64,000 nucleotides of DNA from Herminiimonas fonticola (lineage in GTDB: Bacteria > Pseudomonadota > Gammaproteobacteria > Burkholderiales > Burkholderiaceae_D), in the NCBI RefSeq assembly GCF_003293745.1, contig NZ_PTLZ01000001.1, forward strand, positions 310,001-374,000, in the 5' to 3' direction. A program made the position numbers and the translations under genes. Of this stretch, positions 43,768 to 54,061 are shown in pieces (the first letter of the stretch is position 1; the number at the start of each line of letters is the position of its first letter). The notes under the pieces were generated by a model. That model did no database searches. It was not told the origin of the DNA and saw only the letters and a list, made by a program, of their open reading frames with translations.

Positions 43768-44817
43768 TCACGGTGCCGGATTTGGCTGTCGTGTATGGAT
43801 TGCTTCGATTGCCTTCAATATCTCTTCGCTCAGTACAAGTTTGGTGCTGTCCAGATTGCTCTGCAATTGTGCCAGCGTGGTTGCACCTATGATGCTGCTC
43901 GTCAAAAATGAGCGGCTGTTGACAAAGGCCAGCGCGAGTTGCGCCGGATCGATGCCGTGCTGCTTCGCCAGCGCTACGTATTCCTGGGTTGCGCGTTCCA
44001 CCTGCGGATTGTTGTAACGAACGAAGCGATCGAACAGCGTAATGCGGCCGTCGGCTGGGCGTGCGCCATTCAGGTATTTTCCACTCAGTACGCCGAATGC
44101 AAGAGGTGAGTAGGCCAGCAGTCCGACTTGATCACGATAGGCGAATTCCGATAACGCAATCTCGAACGTACGGTTCAGCAAATTGTATGGATTCTGGATG
44201 CTGACGATCTTCGGCAGCTTGAGTTTTTCCGAAGCGCGCAAGAATTGCGCAAGGCCCCAGGGTGTTTCATTCGAGACGCCGATGTGGCGCACCTTGCCTG
44301 CCTTGACGAAATCGGCCAGCACTTCCAGCGTTTCTTCGATGGGAACGGTTTCTTCCTTTTCGATGTGTGCATAGTTGAGGTTGCCGAAGATATTCACGGT
44401 GCGATCCGGCCAGTGCAATTGATACAGGTCGATATAGTCGGTCTGCAGGCGTTGCAGGCTCAGGTTCAGCGCTTCGGTCAGACCCTTGCGATCGAGATGG
44501 TTGATGCCATCGCGTACATGGCGCGGTTGATGTGGCAAACGTGCAGGGCCTGCGGCCTTGGTTGCAACCAATACCTTTTCGCGGTTGCCTGCCTGCTTGA
44601 GCCAGCTTCCCAGATAGCGTTCAGTCAGGCCTTGCGTTTCCGGTTTGGGCGGGACCGGATACATCTCGGCGGTATCGATCAGGTTGACGCCGTGTTCGAT
44701 TGCCAGATTAATTTGTGCGTGTGCATCAGCCTCGCTGTTCTGCTGGCCCCATGTCATGGTGCCCAATGTAATTTCACTGACGTTGATGGAGGTATTGCCT
44801 AACGGACGGTACTTCAT
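43768..44817 (-). CDS. tas: Tas-family NADP(H)-dependent aldo/keto reductase
   Basis: A 349-residue aldo/keto reductase close in length to E. coli Tas (346). Signatures are LGTMTWGQQN (about 18-27), NLIDTAEMYP (catalytic Asp and Tyr, about 45-54), VATKAAG (Lys, about 85), YQLHWPDR (His, about 132) and VSNETPWG (about 182). The C-terminus has SIIGATTLAQL for cofactor binding. The physiological substrate is unknown. It is monocistronic. Confidence 0.9.
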   Translation of the reverse strand: MKYRPLGNTSINVSEITLGTMTWGQQNSEADAHAQINLAIEHGVNLIDTAEMYPVPPKPETQGLTERYLGSWLKQAGNREKVLVATKAAGPARLPHQPRHVRDGINHLDRKGLTEALNLSLQRLQTDYIDLYQLHWPDRTVNIFGNLNYAHIEKEETVPIEETLEVLADFVKAGKVRHIGVSNETPWGLAQFLRASEKLKLPKIVSIQNPYNLLNRTFEIALSEFAYRDQVGLLAYSPLAFGVLSGKYLNGARPADGRITLFDRFVRYNNPQVERATQEYVALAKQHGIDPAQLALAFVNSRSFLTSSIIGATTLAQLQSNLDSTKLVLSEEILKAIEAIHTRQPNPAP

Positions 44818-45278
44818 TCAGAAATTCCTTTTCAAGTGATTGCTGGCCTGCGAGTGTTATTCGGGCAAGCCGAAAATAGTAAGACTTGGAGAGCGAGGAA
44901 GGAACGAATAAATCTATACATGTTTATGTGAACAGTGCCGAGGATGTCGGACAACAAGCCTGCCGGCCTCTTGTCTGCTGGCTTTGGGGCGATCTAGAGG
45001 CTGTCACGGCCGCAATTGTCGATATGGAAAAGAGTGCTGCCATTCGATAAGCTTGCCTGTTAACGGAACCTTATTGACTGAATGCAATCCGACTTCTTAT
45101 CAAGCGTCATTCATAGCAGCAAATACTACACCCCGGGATGGCGCTATTCCACGAAAAAAGATCACTATCGCTCACATAACATCGTGATGCTGGTCGTTTT
45201 CAGGAATTGCCTTCGCATCCTCTGACGAGGTGGGTACGGTATTTGCTATTGCTTGGTTTGTAGATAGGTCAGGAAGAT
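44818..45278. other. Intergenic region, no gene seen
   Basis: About 460 bp between the divergent tas-like and opgG genes. No ORF with credible similarity or initiation signal, no RNA gene and no strong terminator was seen. Only short imperfect repeats occur, such as GACAACAAG facing CTTGTC near 44953-44980. It presumably holds the opgGH promoter. Confidence 0.5.
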
Positions 45279-46811
45279 ATGTTGCGGAATTTTGTTACTT
45301 TCACGCGGGCTCAGTCCGGTATTTTATTGCTGGCCCTTTGTTTCATCCCCTGCGTGCAGGCGCTGGCATTCGATTTCAACGATGTCGCAAAAAAGGCCAA
45401 GCAACTTGCCGCGAGCTCTTACAAGGAGCCGCAAAAGAACATCTCCAAAGGGCTGGAGAATCTGAACTACGATCAATACCGTGATATTCGCTATAAGCGC
45501 GACAGTGCTTACTGGCGCACTTCCAAGCTTCCGTTTGAACTGACCTTCTTCCATCAGGGTCGCCAATTCGCCAGCGCGGTCAAACTCAACGAAATTGCCA
45601 ACAACCGTGCGCGGCCGATACCGTTTGATGCGCGCGCCTTCGATTACGGTGCGAATAAACTCAGTGCGAAGGATTTGAAGCACGCGGGCTTTTCCGGCTT
45701 CCGCGTGCATTACCCGATCAACAAGGCGTCGTACAAGGATGAGGTCGCGGTTTTTCTCGGCGCCAGTTATTTGCGCGCAGTCGGCAAGGAACAGATTTAC
45801 GGTTTATCGGCGCGCGGATTGGCGGTCGATACCGCATTGAACTCGGGCGAAGAATTCCCGCGCTTTGTGGAATTCTGGATTGAACGACCAGCAGCGAATA
45901 GCAAGCAGCTGACGATCTATGCCTTGCTGGATTCGCGCCGCGTTTCCGGCGCTTATCGCTTTGTCATCAAGCCGGGTGAACAGACTATTACAGACGTGAA
46001 GTCGCAGCTCTACTTGCGTGAAAACGTCACCAAGCTCGGCATTGCGCCTTTGACCAGCATGTATTTCTTTGGTGAGAACCAGCATGCTGCGTCAGATGAT
46101 TACCGGCCAGAGGTGCATGATTCGGATGGCTTGTCGATTCAATCCGGCACCGGCGAATGGATCTGGCGACCGCTGGTTAATCCGAAGCGCTTGCTGGTGA
46201 CCTCGTATGCATTGAACAATCCATTCGGCTTCGGCTTGATGCAGCGTGATGAAAACCAGGCTAACTATGAAGATCTGGAAGCGCGTTACGAAGCGCGTCC
46301 TAGCGCATGGGTAGAGCCAATGGGCAAGTGGGGCGCTGGCCGTGTCGAGCTGGTGCAGATACCGACACCCGATGAGTTGAACGACAACATCGTTTCCTAC
46401 TGGGTGCCGGATCAGGTTCCGAAGCCGGGCACGCCTATCAATTTCGATTATCGATTGTCGTGGCATAAAGGCACGCAAAAACTGCCGCCTTTGTCATGGG
46501 TTACACAGACCCGACGCGGCCACGGCTATCTGCGCAAGCCGGATGACAGCATTGCCTTGTTCGTCGATTTTGAAGGACCCATCTTCAAGAAACTGGATAA
46601 GGAAGCCAAGATAAGCATGCGCGTATCGGTCGATGGCAATGGCGAAATCCTGGAGTCGCATGTGATACGCAATGAAGCGACCGGCGGTTATCGCGCCGCG
46701 TTGCGCGTCAAGCGCATCGATGACAAGAAGCCGGTGGAGCTGCGTGGCTTCCTGCAAACCGTCAACACAACTCTATCGGAAACGTGGAGTTACATCCTGC
46801 CGGCTGATTGA
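45279..46811 (+). CDS. opgG: Periplasmic glucan biosynthesis protein OpgG
   Basis: A 510-residue periplasmic protein with a signal peptide (about 1-30, ending ALA). The MdoG domain begins [14 protein letters not shown] (about 32-45). Conserved signatures are YRDIRYKRD (about 67), FRVHYPIN (about 143), SMYFFGENQ (about 265-273) and [12 protein letters not shown] (about 310-321). OpgG shapes osmoregulated periplasmic glucans made by OpgH. It overlaps opgH by one base (TGATG), so the operon is complete. Confidence 0.95.
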   Translation: MLRNFVTFTRAQSGILLLALCFIPCVQALAFDFNDVAKKAKQLAASSYKEPQKNISKGLENLNYDQYRDIRYKRDSAYWRTSKLPFELTFFHQGRQFASAVKLNEIANNRARPIPFDARAFDYGANKLSAKDLKHAGFSGFRVHYPINKASYKDEVAVFLGASYLRAVGKEQIYGLSARGLAVDTALNSGEEFPRFVEFWIERPAANSKQLTIYALLDSRRVSGAYRFVIKPGEQTITDVKSQLYLRENVTKLGIAPLTSMYFFGENQHAASDDYRPEVHDSDGLSIQSGTGEWIWRPLVNPKRLLVTSYALNNPFGFGLMQRDENQANYEDLEARYEARPSAWVEPMGKWGAGRVELVQIPTPDELNDNIVSYWVPDQVPKPGTPINFDYRLSWHKGTQKLPPLSWVTQTRRGHGYLRKPDDSIALFVDFEGPIFKKLDKEAKISMRVSVDGNGEILESHVIRNEATGGYRAALRVKRIDDKKPVELRGFLQTVNTTLSETWSYILPAD

Positions 46812-49375
46812 TGGATGCGCCGATTATTCCATTGCCGTGTCGGCATTATCTGGATCGCCTGGCCTTGCCGCCAGCGGTGCGCGACGGCATAGAAGCGCAA
46901 CTCGCCGAGATGCCGACCTTGTCGACGCGCGATGCGATGACGCGCTTGCATCATATCCTCGCGCAAAAAGAGGCGGATGGCGAGAATCCAGCCTACGGCT
47001 CGGTCATCGCACGCGCCAAGCTTGCGCTTGGACATGCGGCGGTGTGGCGCGGCATTGATGAGGCATCCGCCGCACATGCAAACGAACTTCATGAACCTGT
47101 AGCTTTGTGCGTAGCACCGCCGCTGAATCGTGCCTCTATGGTGCCGCATCCGTGGGGTGAGTTGAATCCTTTCACGCGCTGGTTCCTGCGTGCGTTCGGC
47201 CCGGTACGCATGAATCAGAGCGGAGTCGCAGAGCCGAAAGTAAACGACCTTGCGATTGCAGATCGACCTGAATCAGCGGTAGTTGATAAGGTGCCTGCCG
47301 CAAACAACCAGGCCAACGGTGGTATTCGACGTCTGATCTTGTTGTTCCTGATGTTGGGTCAAACTGCGCTCGCCACCTATTACATGAGTCGCGTGTTGCC
47401 GTATCAAGGCAAGGAATGGCTGGAAATCGCGATGCTATCGCTGTTCGCCTTGCTGTTCTGCTGGGTGTCTGCCGGCTTCTGGACGGCGATGACCGGCTTT
47501 ATCTTGCTGGCGCGTGGCAAGGATCCTTTCCTGATTTCAAAATCTGCGTTGACCAGCGGAACGATAGAGGCGGGCGCACGCACTGCGATCGTGATGCCTA
47601 TCTGTAATGAAGACGTGACCCGCGTGTTTGCCGGTTTGCGCGCGACGTATGAATCAGTACAGAAGACAGGTCAGCTAGCGCATTTCGATTTCTTTGTATT
47701 GAGCGATAGCAGTAACAGTGATACCTGTGCGGCAGAAATCTCAGCGTGGGCAGCCTTGTGCAAAGCGGTCGATGGCTTCGGACGCATCTTTTATCGCCGT
47801 CGCCAACGTCGCACACGACGCAAGAGCGGCAACATCGATGATTTTTGCCGACGTTGGGGCAATAATTATCGCTACATGATAGTGCTGGATGCCGATAGCG
47901 TGATGAGCGGCGATTGTCTGAGCAAGCTGGTGCAAGCTATGGAAGCCAACCCGGACGCCGGCATCATTCAGACTGCGCCGCGTGCTGCCGGTCGCGATAC
48001 CTTGTATGCGCGGATTCAGCAATTTTCGACGCGTGTGTACGGTCCGCTGTTCACGGCAGGTCTGCATTACTGGCAACTCGGCGAATCGCATTACTGGGGA
48101 CACAACGCGATCATTCGCGTCCAGCCTTTCATCGAACATTGCGCCTTGTCGCTATTGCCGGGCAAAGGGCCGTTCGCCGGCGAAATCCTGTCGCATGATT
48201 TCATTGAGGCGGCGCTGATGCGGCGCGCCGGATGGAAGGTCTGGATCGCCTACGATCTGGATGGCAGTTATGAAGAGATGCCGCCTAATCTGCTGGATGA
48301 GTTGAAGCGCGACCGCCGCTGGTGTCAGGGCAATTTGATGAACTTCCGTTTGTTCTTGTCACGCGGCATGCATTCGGTGCATCGCGCAGTATTCGTCACC
48401 GGTGTGATGGCCTATCTGTCTGCGCCTTTGTGGTTTCTATTCCTGATACTTTCCACCGGCTTGCTGGCACAACATACGCTGACCGAGCCGACTTACTTCA
48501 CTGAGCCGTGGCAGTTGTTCCCTAACTGGCCGCAATGGCATCCGGAAAAAGCACTGGCCTTGTTCAGTGCGACCGCCACCTTGTTATTCCTGCCGAAAAT
48601 ACTCAGTGCATTGTTGGTTTGCATGCAGGGCGCAAAACAATTCGGTGGTCAGATACGTTTGCTGTTCAGCGTATTAATAGAAATGTTTTTCTCCATGCTG
48701 CTGGCACCGGTGCGCATGCTGTTTCACACGCACTTTGTGATCGCGGCTTTCATGGGTTGGGCGCTGCGCTGGAAGTCGCCACCGCGCGAAGATGCTGAAA
48801 CCAGTCCGCGTGAAGCCTTCCGTCATCACGGCTTTCATACCTTGCTGGGTTTGGCTTGGGGTGGTGCAGTGTTCTGGTTGAATCCGACGTTTTTACCTTG
48901 GTTGCTGCCTATCGTCGGTTCGCTGGCAGTGGCGATTCCGATTTCGATTTATTCCAGCAAGGTGTCTAACGGTTTGCGCTTCCGCAAGAAGAAGCTGTTC
49001 CTGATTCCGGAAGAAGCGGAACCACCGGTGGAATTATTGGCAACGGTGGCGCATGTGAAAGCAACGCCACCACCGCCTGATTTCATCGCGGCGGTGGTCG
49101 AACCGAATTTCAATAGTGTGGTGTGTGCGAGCGGCAAGCTGCATCTGCGACGTTCGCCTGCAGCACTAAAAATCAGCGCAGAGCTAGTGCAGACTGCCTT
49201 GTTGAGCGGACCTGCTGCGCTGGCAGATGCACAAAAAAATATGCTGTTGAGCGATCCGCTGCATATGTCGCAACTGCATCTGGCAGTGTGGACTTCTGGA
49301 CACGCGCATTCGGATTGGCTGCAGCGTATCCGTCTTCAAATAGATGTGAACAAGGTCTTGCGTCACGCAGCGTAA
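46811..49375 (+). CDS. opgH: Glucan glucosyltransferase OpgH
   Basis: An 854-residue membrane glycosyltransferase family 2 enzyme from the ATG at 46811. Cytoplasmic N-terminus (about 1-170), two helices (about 174-230), glycosyltransferase domain with the UDP-glucose-binding DAD (about 359) and the acceptor motif RRWCQGN (about 500), and further helices (about 525-730). It makes the linear beta-1,2-glucan backbone of osmoregulated periplasmic glucans from UDP-glucose. It is the second gene of the opgGH operon. Confidence 0.95.
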   Translation: MDAPIIPLPCRHYLDRLALPPAVRDGIEAQLAEMPTLSTRDAMTRLHHILAQKEADGENPAYGSVIARAKLALGHAAVWRGIDEASAAHANELHEPVALCVAPPLNRASMVPHPWGELNPFTRWFLRAFGPVRMNQSGVAEPKVNDLAIADRPESAVVDKVPAANNQANGGIRRLILLFLMLGQTALATYYMSRVLPYQGKEWLEIAMLSLFALLFCWVSAGFWTAMTGFILLARGKDPFLISKSALTSGTIEAGARTAIVMPICNEDVTRVFAGLRATYESVQKTGQLAHFDFFVLSDSSNSDTCAAEISAWAALCKAVDGFGRIFYRRRQRRTRRKSGNIDDFCRRWGNNYRYMIVLDADSVMSGDCLSKLVQAMEANPDAGIIQTAPRAAGRDTLYARIQQFSTRVYGPLFTAGLHYWQLGESHYWGHNAIIRVQPFIEHCALSLLPGKGPFAGEILSHDFIEAALMRRAGWKVWIAYDLDGSYEEMPPNLLDELKRDRRWCQGNLMNFRLFLSRGMHSVHRAVFVTGVMAYLSAPLWFLFLILSTGLLAQHTLTEPTYFTEPWQLFPNWPQWHPEKALALFSATATLLFLPKILSALLVCMQGAKQFGGQIRLLFSVLIEMFFSMLLAPVRMLFHTHFVIAAFMGWALRWKSPPREDAETSPREAFRHHGFHTLLGLAWGGAVFWLNPTFLPWLLPIVGSLAVAIPISIYSSKVSNGLRFRKKKLFLIPEEAEPPVELLATVAHVKATPPPPDFIAAVVEPNFNSVVCASGKLHLRRSPAALKISAELVQTALLSGPAALADAQKNMLLSDPLHMSQLHLAVWTSGHAHSDWLQRIRLQIDVNKVLRHAA

Positions 49376-49396
49376 TGCGCACGTGAAATTTTGAAG

Positions 49397-49624
49397 TCAG
49401 AAGCCTGCACTCAGCATTTGAAAGCTGAAGATGACCATGCCAATCAGCGAAATCAGGAGCAGCGCAACCGGGATTAACAGCAGAATGAAAGCCAGAAATT
49501 GAATCACCACTTGCCTGAGAGTTGATTCCTTGCCGCCAAAACGGTCTGCGAGTTTTTCCGTGATCCAGGTTGCTAGTGGTGTGGTCAGACTGCTGATAAA
49601 GCCGCCTATGGTTTCCAGTGACAT
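49397..49624 (-). CDS. Small unknown membrane protein
   Basis: A 75-residue protein: an amphipathic N-terminal half (about 1-35, containing ATWITEKLADRFGGK) and one long hydrophobic segment (about 41-70), ending in GF. I do not recognise a family. The stop lies 20 bases from the convergent opgH stop and the ATG is preceded by AAGGAAA. It may be a membrane-associated accessory protein, but nothing links it to opgH functionally. Confidence 0.6.
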   Translation of the reverse strand: MSLETIGGFISSLTTPLATWITEKLADRFGGKESTLRQVVIQFLAFILLLIPVALLLISLIGMVIFSFQMLSAGF

Positions 49625-49679
49625 TGATTTCCTTGGGTAAATGTAAGCGCCACAGTGTAAGTGATTTCCGCGTGCGCTT

Positions 49680-50594
49680 CTAAAATGACAAACTTTGCCG
49701 ACTCTCGAATTGACGTAACTGCCGCGAAATCGGATCGGTAAAAGAGATCGTCTTCGCCAGCAATTTCAAAGGTTGGCTGTAATCCTGTTCCGCACCTTCA
49801 TCCGGATAAAGCTCGGGATAAATCCTGTCGTTGACTATCGGTATGCCTAGCGCCGCCATATGTGCGCGCAACTGATGCTTCTGGCCGCTGACGGGTTCCA
49901 GTTTGTAACGCGCCAACGCACCTTGTACTTCCATCAGGTCTATCGCGGTCTCTGCATTCGCTTCACCTGCGACTTCTTCCATTTTCATGAAGGCCGCGCT
50001 TTCCAGCAGGCGACTGCGATACGTGGTTGGCAAGGCGAGATCGGCGCGATACGGCGCGATCGCTTCATATTCCTTGCTGACGCTGCGTTCGCGGAACAGG
50101 GTTTGATACAGATTGCGCGTGTGCGGCTGTATCGTGAACAGCACCAGGCCTGCGGTCTCTCTGTCGATACGATGCATGGGTGCCAGTGTGTCTATGCCGA
50201 GTGAATTTTTCAGTCGGACCAACAGAGTCTCTTGCAGATAGCGACCGGCCGGTGTGACCGGCAGAAAATGCGGCTTATCTACTGCAAGCAGATAATCGTC
50301 CTGATACAGCACTACTTCATCGAAGGGAATGCGCGGCTCGACCGGCAGATTGCGGAAGTAAAAAATCTTGCTGTTCGGCTGATAGCCGCTGCTTACGCTT
50401 AATGCCTTGCCGTGTGCATCCAGCACGTCGCCACGCTGCATGCGGGCCAGCCATTCGCTGCGCGGAATCGCGGGGAATTGCTCAACCAGAAAATCGATGA
50501 TGGTTTGCCATTGCCCGGGCGGCAGGGCAACGCTGCTGGGGCCTACGCCATTCCTGCTGGCCGGCTTGGCGATCGTATTTATTTGCTCACTCAC
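49680..50594 (-). CDS. RluA-family pseudouridine synthase
   Basis: A 304-residue enzyme with the catalytic motif MHRIDRETAGLVLF (catalytic Asp in RID, about 143), preceded by the strand VDKPHFLPVTPAGRY (about 103-117). The usual S4 domain at the N-terminus is not clear, although about 30-75 could be a diverged form (MQRGDVLDAHGK). The final motif HQLRAHMAALGIPIVND (core QLRAHMAALGIPI) is typical of the family. The target uridine cannot be predicted. Its start overlaps the stop of trhO (ATGA), so the two RNA-modification genes are coupled. Confidence 0.9.
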   Translation of the reverse strand: MSEQINTIAKPASRNGVGPSSVALPPGQWQTIIDFLVEQFPAIPRSEWLARMQRGDVLDAHGKALSVSSGYQPNSKIFYFRNLPVEPRIPFDEVVLYQDDYLLAVDKPHFLPVTPAGRYLQETLLVRLKNSLGIDTLAPMHRIDRETAGLVLFTIQPHTRNLYQTLFRERSVSKEYEAIAPYRADLALPTTYRSRLLESAAFMKMEEVAGEANAETAIDLMEVQGALARYKLEPVSGQKHQLRAHMAALGIPIVNDRIYPELYPDEGAEQDYSQPLKLLAKTISFTDPISRQLRQFESRQSLSF

Positions 50595-51430
50595 TCGCTG
50601 TCTTCATCTAGGCGTTTGGCGCGCTGCAAACGCCATTCCCATTCGGGCACGCCGCCGTAGACGTCTTCCAGCGTGGTAGCGGTTTCCTGCAGTTTGGTAT
50701 CGAGCGCGATGCGATTGTCGAAGACGAAGCATTCGCCTTCCCAATCTTTTTCGGCATCCGGCATTTTCTCGAAATAATTGAGCACGCCGCCTTCGAGTTG
50801 ATACACGGGTACGCCCATGTCCAGCATCCAGGCGCTGGTTTTCTCGCAGCGTATGCCACCCGTGCAATACATTGCAACGCGCTTGCCGTCGGCTTGCCAT
50901 TGCGGCACATGCTCTTCTATATATTTGGGGAAGTCGCGGAAATTATCGACGCCGGGATCAATCGCATTCTTGAATTTACCCAGCTTGAATTCGAAGCTGT
51001 TGCGATTGTCGATGACAACTACATCGTCTTGCGCAATCAGTTCGCGCCATTCTTCCGGGCTGACATCGATGCCGGATTTACTGACCGCATCCACACCGTT
51101 GACGCCGAGGTAAACGATTTCCGATTTCCTGTGCACCTTCATTCGGGCAAAAGGTGCGGTATCGCAGGCGCTGTGTTTGAAGGCGATATCGGCAAACTTG
51201 CCGTTGAAAAATGCATCGCTACGTAAGGCTTGCTCGAAGGCATCAACCGCGGCGTGAGTGCCGGCCAATACACCATTGATGCCTTCGTCGGCTACCAGGA
51301 TGCTGCCCAGCAAATCGCCGGTCAATTCACGCAAGCGCGTGACGACAGCGTCGGCATCGGCTAACGCGACAAATTTATAAAAGGCGGTATGCAGCAAAGG
51401 TGTTGCTGCCAAAGTCTGAGTTTGGTTCAT
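50591..51430 (-). CDS. trhO: tRNA uridine-34 hydroxylase TrhO (rhodanese family)
   Basis: A 279-residue protein of the YceA/TrhO family. The N-terminal ferredoxin-like domain (about 1-110) contains LLGSILVADEGINGVLAG (core DEGINGVLAG). The rhodanese domain has the active-site loop MYCTGGIRCEKTSAWM (Cys about 187). TrhO makes 5-hydroxyuridine at position 34 of tRNAs using O2. The partner gene, overlapping by 4 bases, is a pseudouridine synthase, suggesting a small RNA-modification operon. Confidence 0.93.
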   Translation of the reverse strand: MNQTQTLAATPLLHTAFYKFVALADADAVVTRLRELTGDLLGSILVADEGINGVLAGTHAAVDAFEQALRSDAFFNGKFADIAFKHSACDTAPFARMKVHRKSEIVYLGVNGVDAVSKSGIDVSPEEWRELIAQDDVVVIDNRNSFEFKLGKFKNAIDPGVDNFRDFPKYIEEHVPQWQADGKRVAMYCTGGIRCEKTSAWMLDMGVPVYQLEGGVLNYFEKMPDAEKDWEGECFVFDNRIALDTKLQETATTLEDVYGGVPEWEWRLQRAKRLDEDSE

Positions 51431-51450
51431 ACCCAGATTGTCGCAGATTT

Positions 51451-51475
51451 GCCGGGCTTATTGAGTTAGCCCGGC
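51451..51475. repeat. Inverted repeat between two minus-strand genes
   Basis: GCCGGGCT and AGCCCGGC are separated by nine bases, in the gap between the AI-2E-family gene and trhO. No T run follows on either strand, so it is a weak or non-classical terminator at best. Confidence 0.5.
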
Positions 51476-51510
51476 TGTGCAGGAACAGGATTAGAAGAGC
51501 GGCGCAGTAC

Positions 51511-52590
51511 TTAATCAGGCCGGTGTTGCTTGTCGGTTTCCTGTTTTTGTTTTCCTGCAGAAAACATCTCCCACAAAGAAATGAACAGCGCCGCAATCAC
51601 CGGGCCGATCACAAAGCCATTCAAGCCCAGCAAGGCCATGCCACCGACTGTGGAAATCAGTACAACGAAGTCCGGCAGTTGCGTGTCCTTGCCGACCAGC
51701 ATGGGGCGCAATAAGTTATCCACCAAACCGATGACCAGCACACCAAACGCGATCAGCGTTACACCTTGCCAGACCGCACCTGTCACTAAAAAATAAATCG
51801 CGACCGGTACCCAGATCAAGGCTGCGCCGACTGCCGGCAACAGCGACAGAAACGCCATCAGTACTGCCCACAACAACGCACCTTGCACGCCGAGGAACCA
51901 GAACGCAATGCCGCCAAGTGCACCTTGTACTGCTGCGACGATGATGTTGCCTTTGACCGTCGCGCGTATGGCGGTAGTGAGATTGTTGAACAGTGTGCGT
52001 TTGTGTTCCGGATTCAAAGGCGCAGCCTGCTTGATGCGCATCACGATCTTGTCACCGTCACGCAGCAGGAAGAACAGGATGTACAGCATGATCGTGAAAC
52101 TGACCAGGAAGTTGAAGGTGTTCTGGCCGATGCTGATCGCTTGCTTGGTGATGAACTCGCTACCCTGCACCGCTGCATTCGATAGTTTTGTTTGCAGCAC
52201 GCTGAAGTCTGTCAGGCCAAAGCGATCCAGCAGATTGACGACCCAGGTCGGCAAAGCAGTGACGATTTTCTGGAAAAAGACGCCGAAGTTGATTTCCCCA
52301 GAACGTATGTTGTTATACAAATTGGTCGCTTCATGTACCAGCGAGATCGAAATCAGCACCAGCGGAATAACCACGACAATCATGCAGATCGCCAGCGTGG
52401 CAAGTGCAGCGAGATTGCTGCGCTGATTCAGCTTGATCAACAGCTTGCGATAGAACGGCGAAAAAAGAATCGCCAGTACGATGGCCCAGAATACCGCGCC
52501 ATAGAAGGGCAGCAAAATAGCGATGAACGCGAGCGAAAAAGCGACCAATAAAACCACGAAGGTCTTTTGCTGAATTTCTGGATAGTTCAT
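51511..52590 (-). CDS. AI-2E family transporter (PerM/YdiK-like)
   Basis: A 359-residue membrane protein from the ATG at 52590 (MNYPEIQQKTF as in homologues; the open frame to 52746 adds 52 unrelated residues). Eight membrane helices flank an extracytoplasmic domain (about 90-160). The family signature LLPAVGAALIWVP (about 250-262) and the C-terminal GLNGFVIGPVIAALF (about 320-334) are intact. Despite the name, most members are uncharacterised permeases or ion antiporters. Confidence 0.9.
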   Translation of the reverse strand: MNYPEIQQKTFVVLLVAFSLAFIAILLPFYGAVFWAIVLAILFSPFYRKLLIKLNQRSNLAALATLAICMIVVVIPLVLISISLVHEATNLYNNIRSGEINFGVFFQKIVTALPTWVVNLLDRFGLTDFSVLQTKLSNAAVQGSEFITKQAISIGQNTFNFLVSFTIMLYILFFLLRDGDKIVMRIKQAAPLNPEHKRTLFNNLTTAIRATVKGNIIVAAVQGALGGIAFWFLGVQGALLWAVLMAFLSLLPAVGAALIWVPVAIYFLVTGAVWQGVTLIAFGVLVIGLVDNLLRPMLVGKDTQLPDFVVLISTVGGMALLGLNGFVIGPVIAALFISLWEMFSAGKQKQETDKQHRPD

Positions 52591-52743
52591 GTGGTGGGTG
52601 GCCGCTAGAGCGGCGCGCATTGTCGATGCAGGCAATCCTACCTGAACTTGTGCAGAAAGTGAGCGCGCCAGCTCACATAAGAATGGATGCGGGAACGATG
52701 CTGATATTGGATGCGCGTAAAAAGTACAAGCCAAAAATGAAGA

Positions 52744-52773
52744 CAAAAAAAGACCGGCCTAGGCCGGTCTTGA
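52744..52773 (-). terminator. Rho-independent terminator of the antiporter gene
   Basis: On the minus strand, AAGACCGGCC/GGCCGGTCTT with a two-base loop and a T7 run. Confidence 0.9.
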
Positions 52774-52798
52774 AGATTTACAGCTTTAACTGAATGAA

Positions 52799-54061
52799 TT
52801 ATTCAGCTGCAGCTGGTTTGCTCATGTGCTTGGCGCGCATTGGTTTCAATACAAACCATGCCATCAACGCAGCAGTTGCATTCAATGCACTAGCTACGAC
52901 GAACACTGCGTACCAGCCGCCGGTAGCCGAAGCCAACACTGCCGACAGTGGGACCAGCAACGAAGCGGTACCTTTAGCTGTGTACAGCAGGCCAGCATTC
53001 GATGCTGCATATTTGCTGCCGAATGTATCTGCGCAAGTCGATGGGAACAGCGAGTAGATTTCGCCCCATGCAAAGAACACGATACCGGTCAGGATAACGA
53101 ATGCGAATGGGTTGTGGCCGTAGTGGAACAGAGCCAGGATACCAACTGCTTCGATAGCAAATGCGATGAACATGGTTGGTTCACGACCGATTTGATCCGA
53201 TACCCAGCCGAAGAATGGACGGGTCAAACCGTTCAATACGCGGTCGATAGCCAGAGCAAATGTCAACGCTGGCAATGTGAGGCCCATCATGCTGACTTGA
53301 ACGTCGAACACTTTGAAGTCACGTGCAATCGAACCCAATTGAGCAGTTGCCATCAGGCCACCAGCTGCAACCATCACGAACATTGCGTACATGATCCAGA
53401 AAACTGGTTCACGCAAAACTTCCGATGGTTTGTAATCGCGTTTGGTTTGTTGAACGTTTGCGACAGCGGCGTCTTTTTTGTGTTCTGGAGCACGGAACAG
53501 GAACAGCGAAACCAGCACAACGATGATGCCTTGGCCGATACCGAAGTACAGGAATGCATCTTGGTAGCCGCGTGTAGCGATCATTGCCGAGATAGGAATG
53601 ATGGTCACAGCAGAACCAGCGCCGAAACCAGCAGCGGTCAAGCCAGCTGCCAGACCGCGACGGTCCGGGAACCATTTCAATGCGTTACCAACGCAAGTAC
53701 CGTACACAGCACCAGCGCCGATACCGCTGACGACAGCTGCGAAGTACAACATTGTGAGCGAATCAGCGAACGAGTTGATGAACCAACCCAGACCGCACAA
53801 TACGCCGCCGACCATAACAACTGGACGTGGGCCGAATTTATCGACGAACCAGCCTTCGATAGGTACCAACCATGTTTCGGTCAGAACGAAGATCGTGAAC
53901 GCGACTTGAATCGCAGCGCGACTCCAGCCATGTTTAGCAGCGATAGGATCGACGAACAATGTCCAACCGTACTGCAAGTTTGCGATCATCGCCATAGCGA
54001 CGATCCCCAGGATCAATTGTATCCAGCGGAATGACGCCGGACGGTTAACTGTTTCACTCAT
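52799..54061 (-). CDS. oxlT: Oxalate/formate antiporter-family MFS transporter
   Basis: A 420-residue, 12-helix major facilitator of the OxlT family. Conserved features are LQYGWTLFVDPI (about 29-40), the loop motif DKFGPRP (about 74-80), GNALKWFPDRRGLAAGL (core WFPDRRGLAAG, about 129-139) and WGEIYSLFPSTCAD (about 331-344). The codon choice is strikingly uniform (GCA/GCT, GGT, ACC) compared with neighbours, typical of strongly expressed genes in this genome. A true oxalate:formate exchanger is likely given the lineage, but other carboxylates are possible: no frc or oxc genes are in the window. A long regulatory region lies upstream. Confidence 0.88.
   Translation of the reverse strand: MSETVNRPASFRWIQLILGIVAMAMIANLQYGWTLFVDPIAAKHGWSRAAIQVAFTIFVLTETWLVPIEGWFVDKFGPRPVVMVGGVLCGLGWFINSFADSLTMLYFAAVVSGIGAGAVYGTCVGNALKWFPDRRGLAAGLTAAGFGAGSAVTIIPISAMIATRGYQDAFLYFGIGQGIIVVLVSLFLFRAPEHKKDAAVANVQQTKRDYKPSEVLREPVFWIMYAMFVMVAAGGLMATAQLGSIARDFKVFDVQVSMMGLTLPALTFALAIDRVLNGLTRPFFGWVSDQIGREPTMFIAFAIEAVGILALFHYGHNPFAFVILTGIVFFAWGEIYSLFPSTCADTFGSKYAASNAGLLYTAKGTASLLVPLSAVLASATGGWYAVFVVASALNATAALMAWFVLKPMRAKHMSKPAAAE

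Noticed and set aside
52826-54034. Open frame of 402 codons on the plus strand opposite oxlT
   Set aside because: It is exactly antisense to a clear MFS gene with biased codons; its translation is Cys/His/Gln-rich without hydrophobic order, a typical shadow of codon bias.
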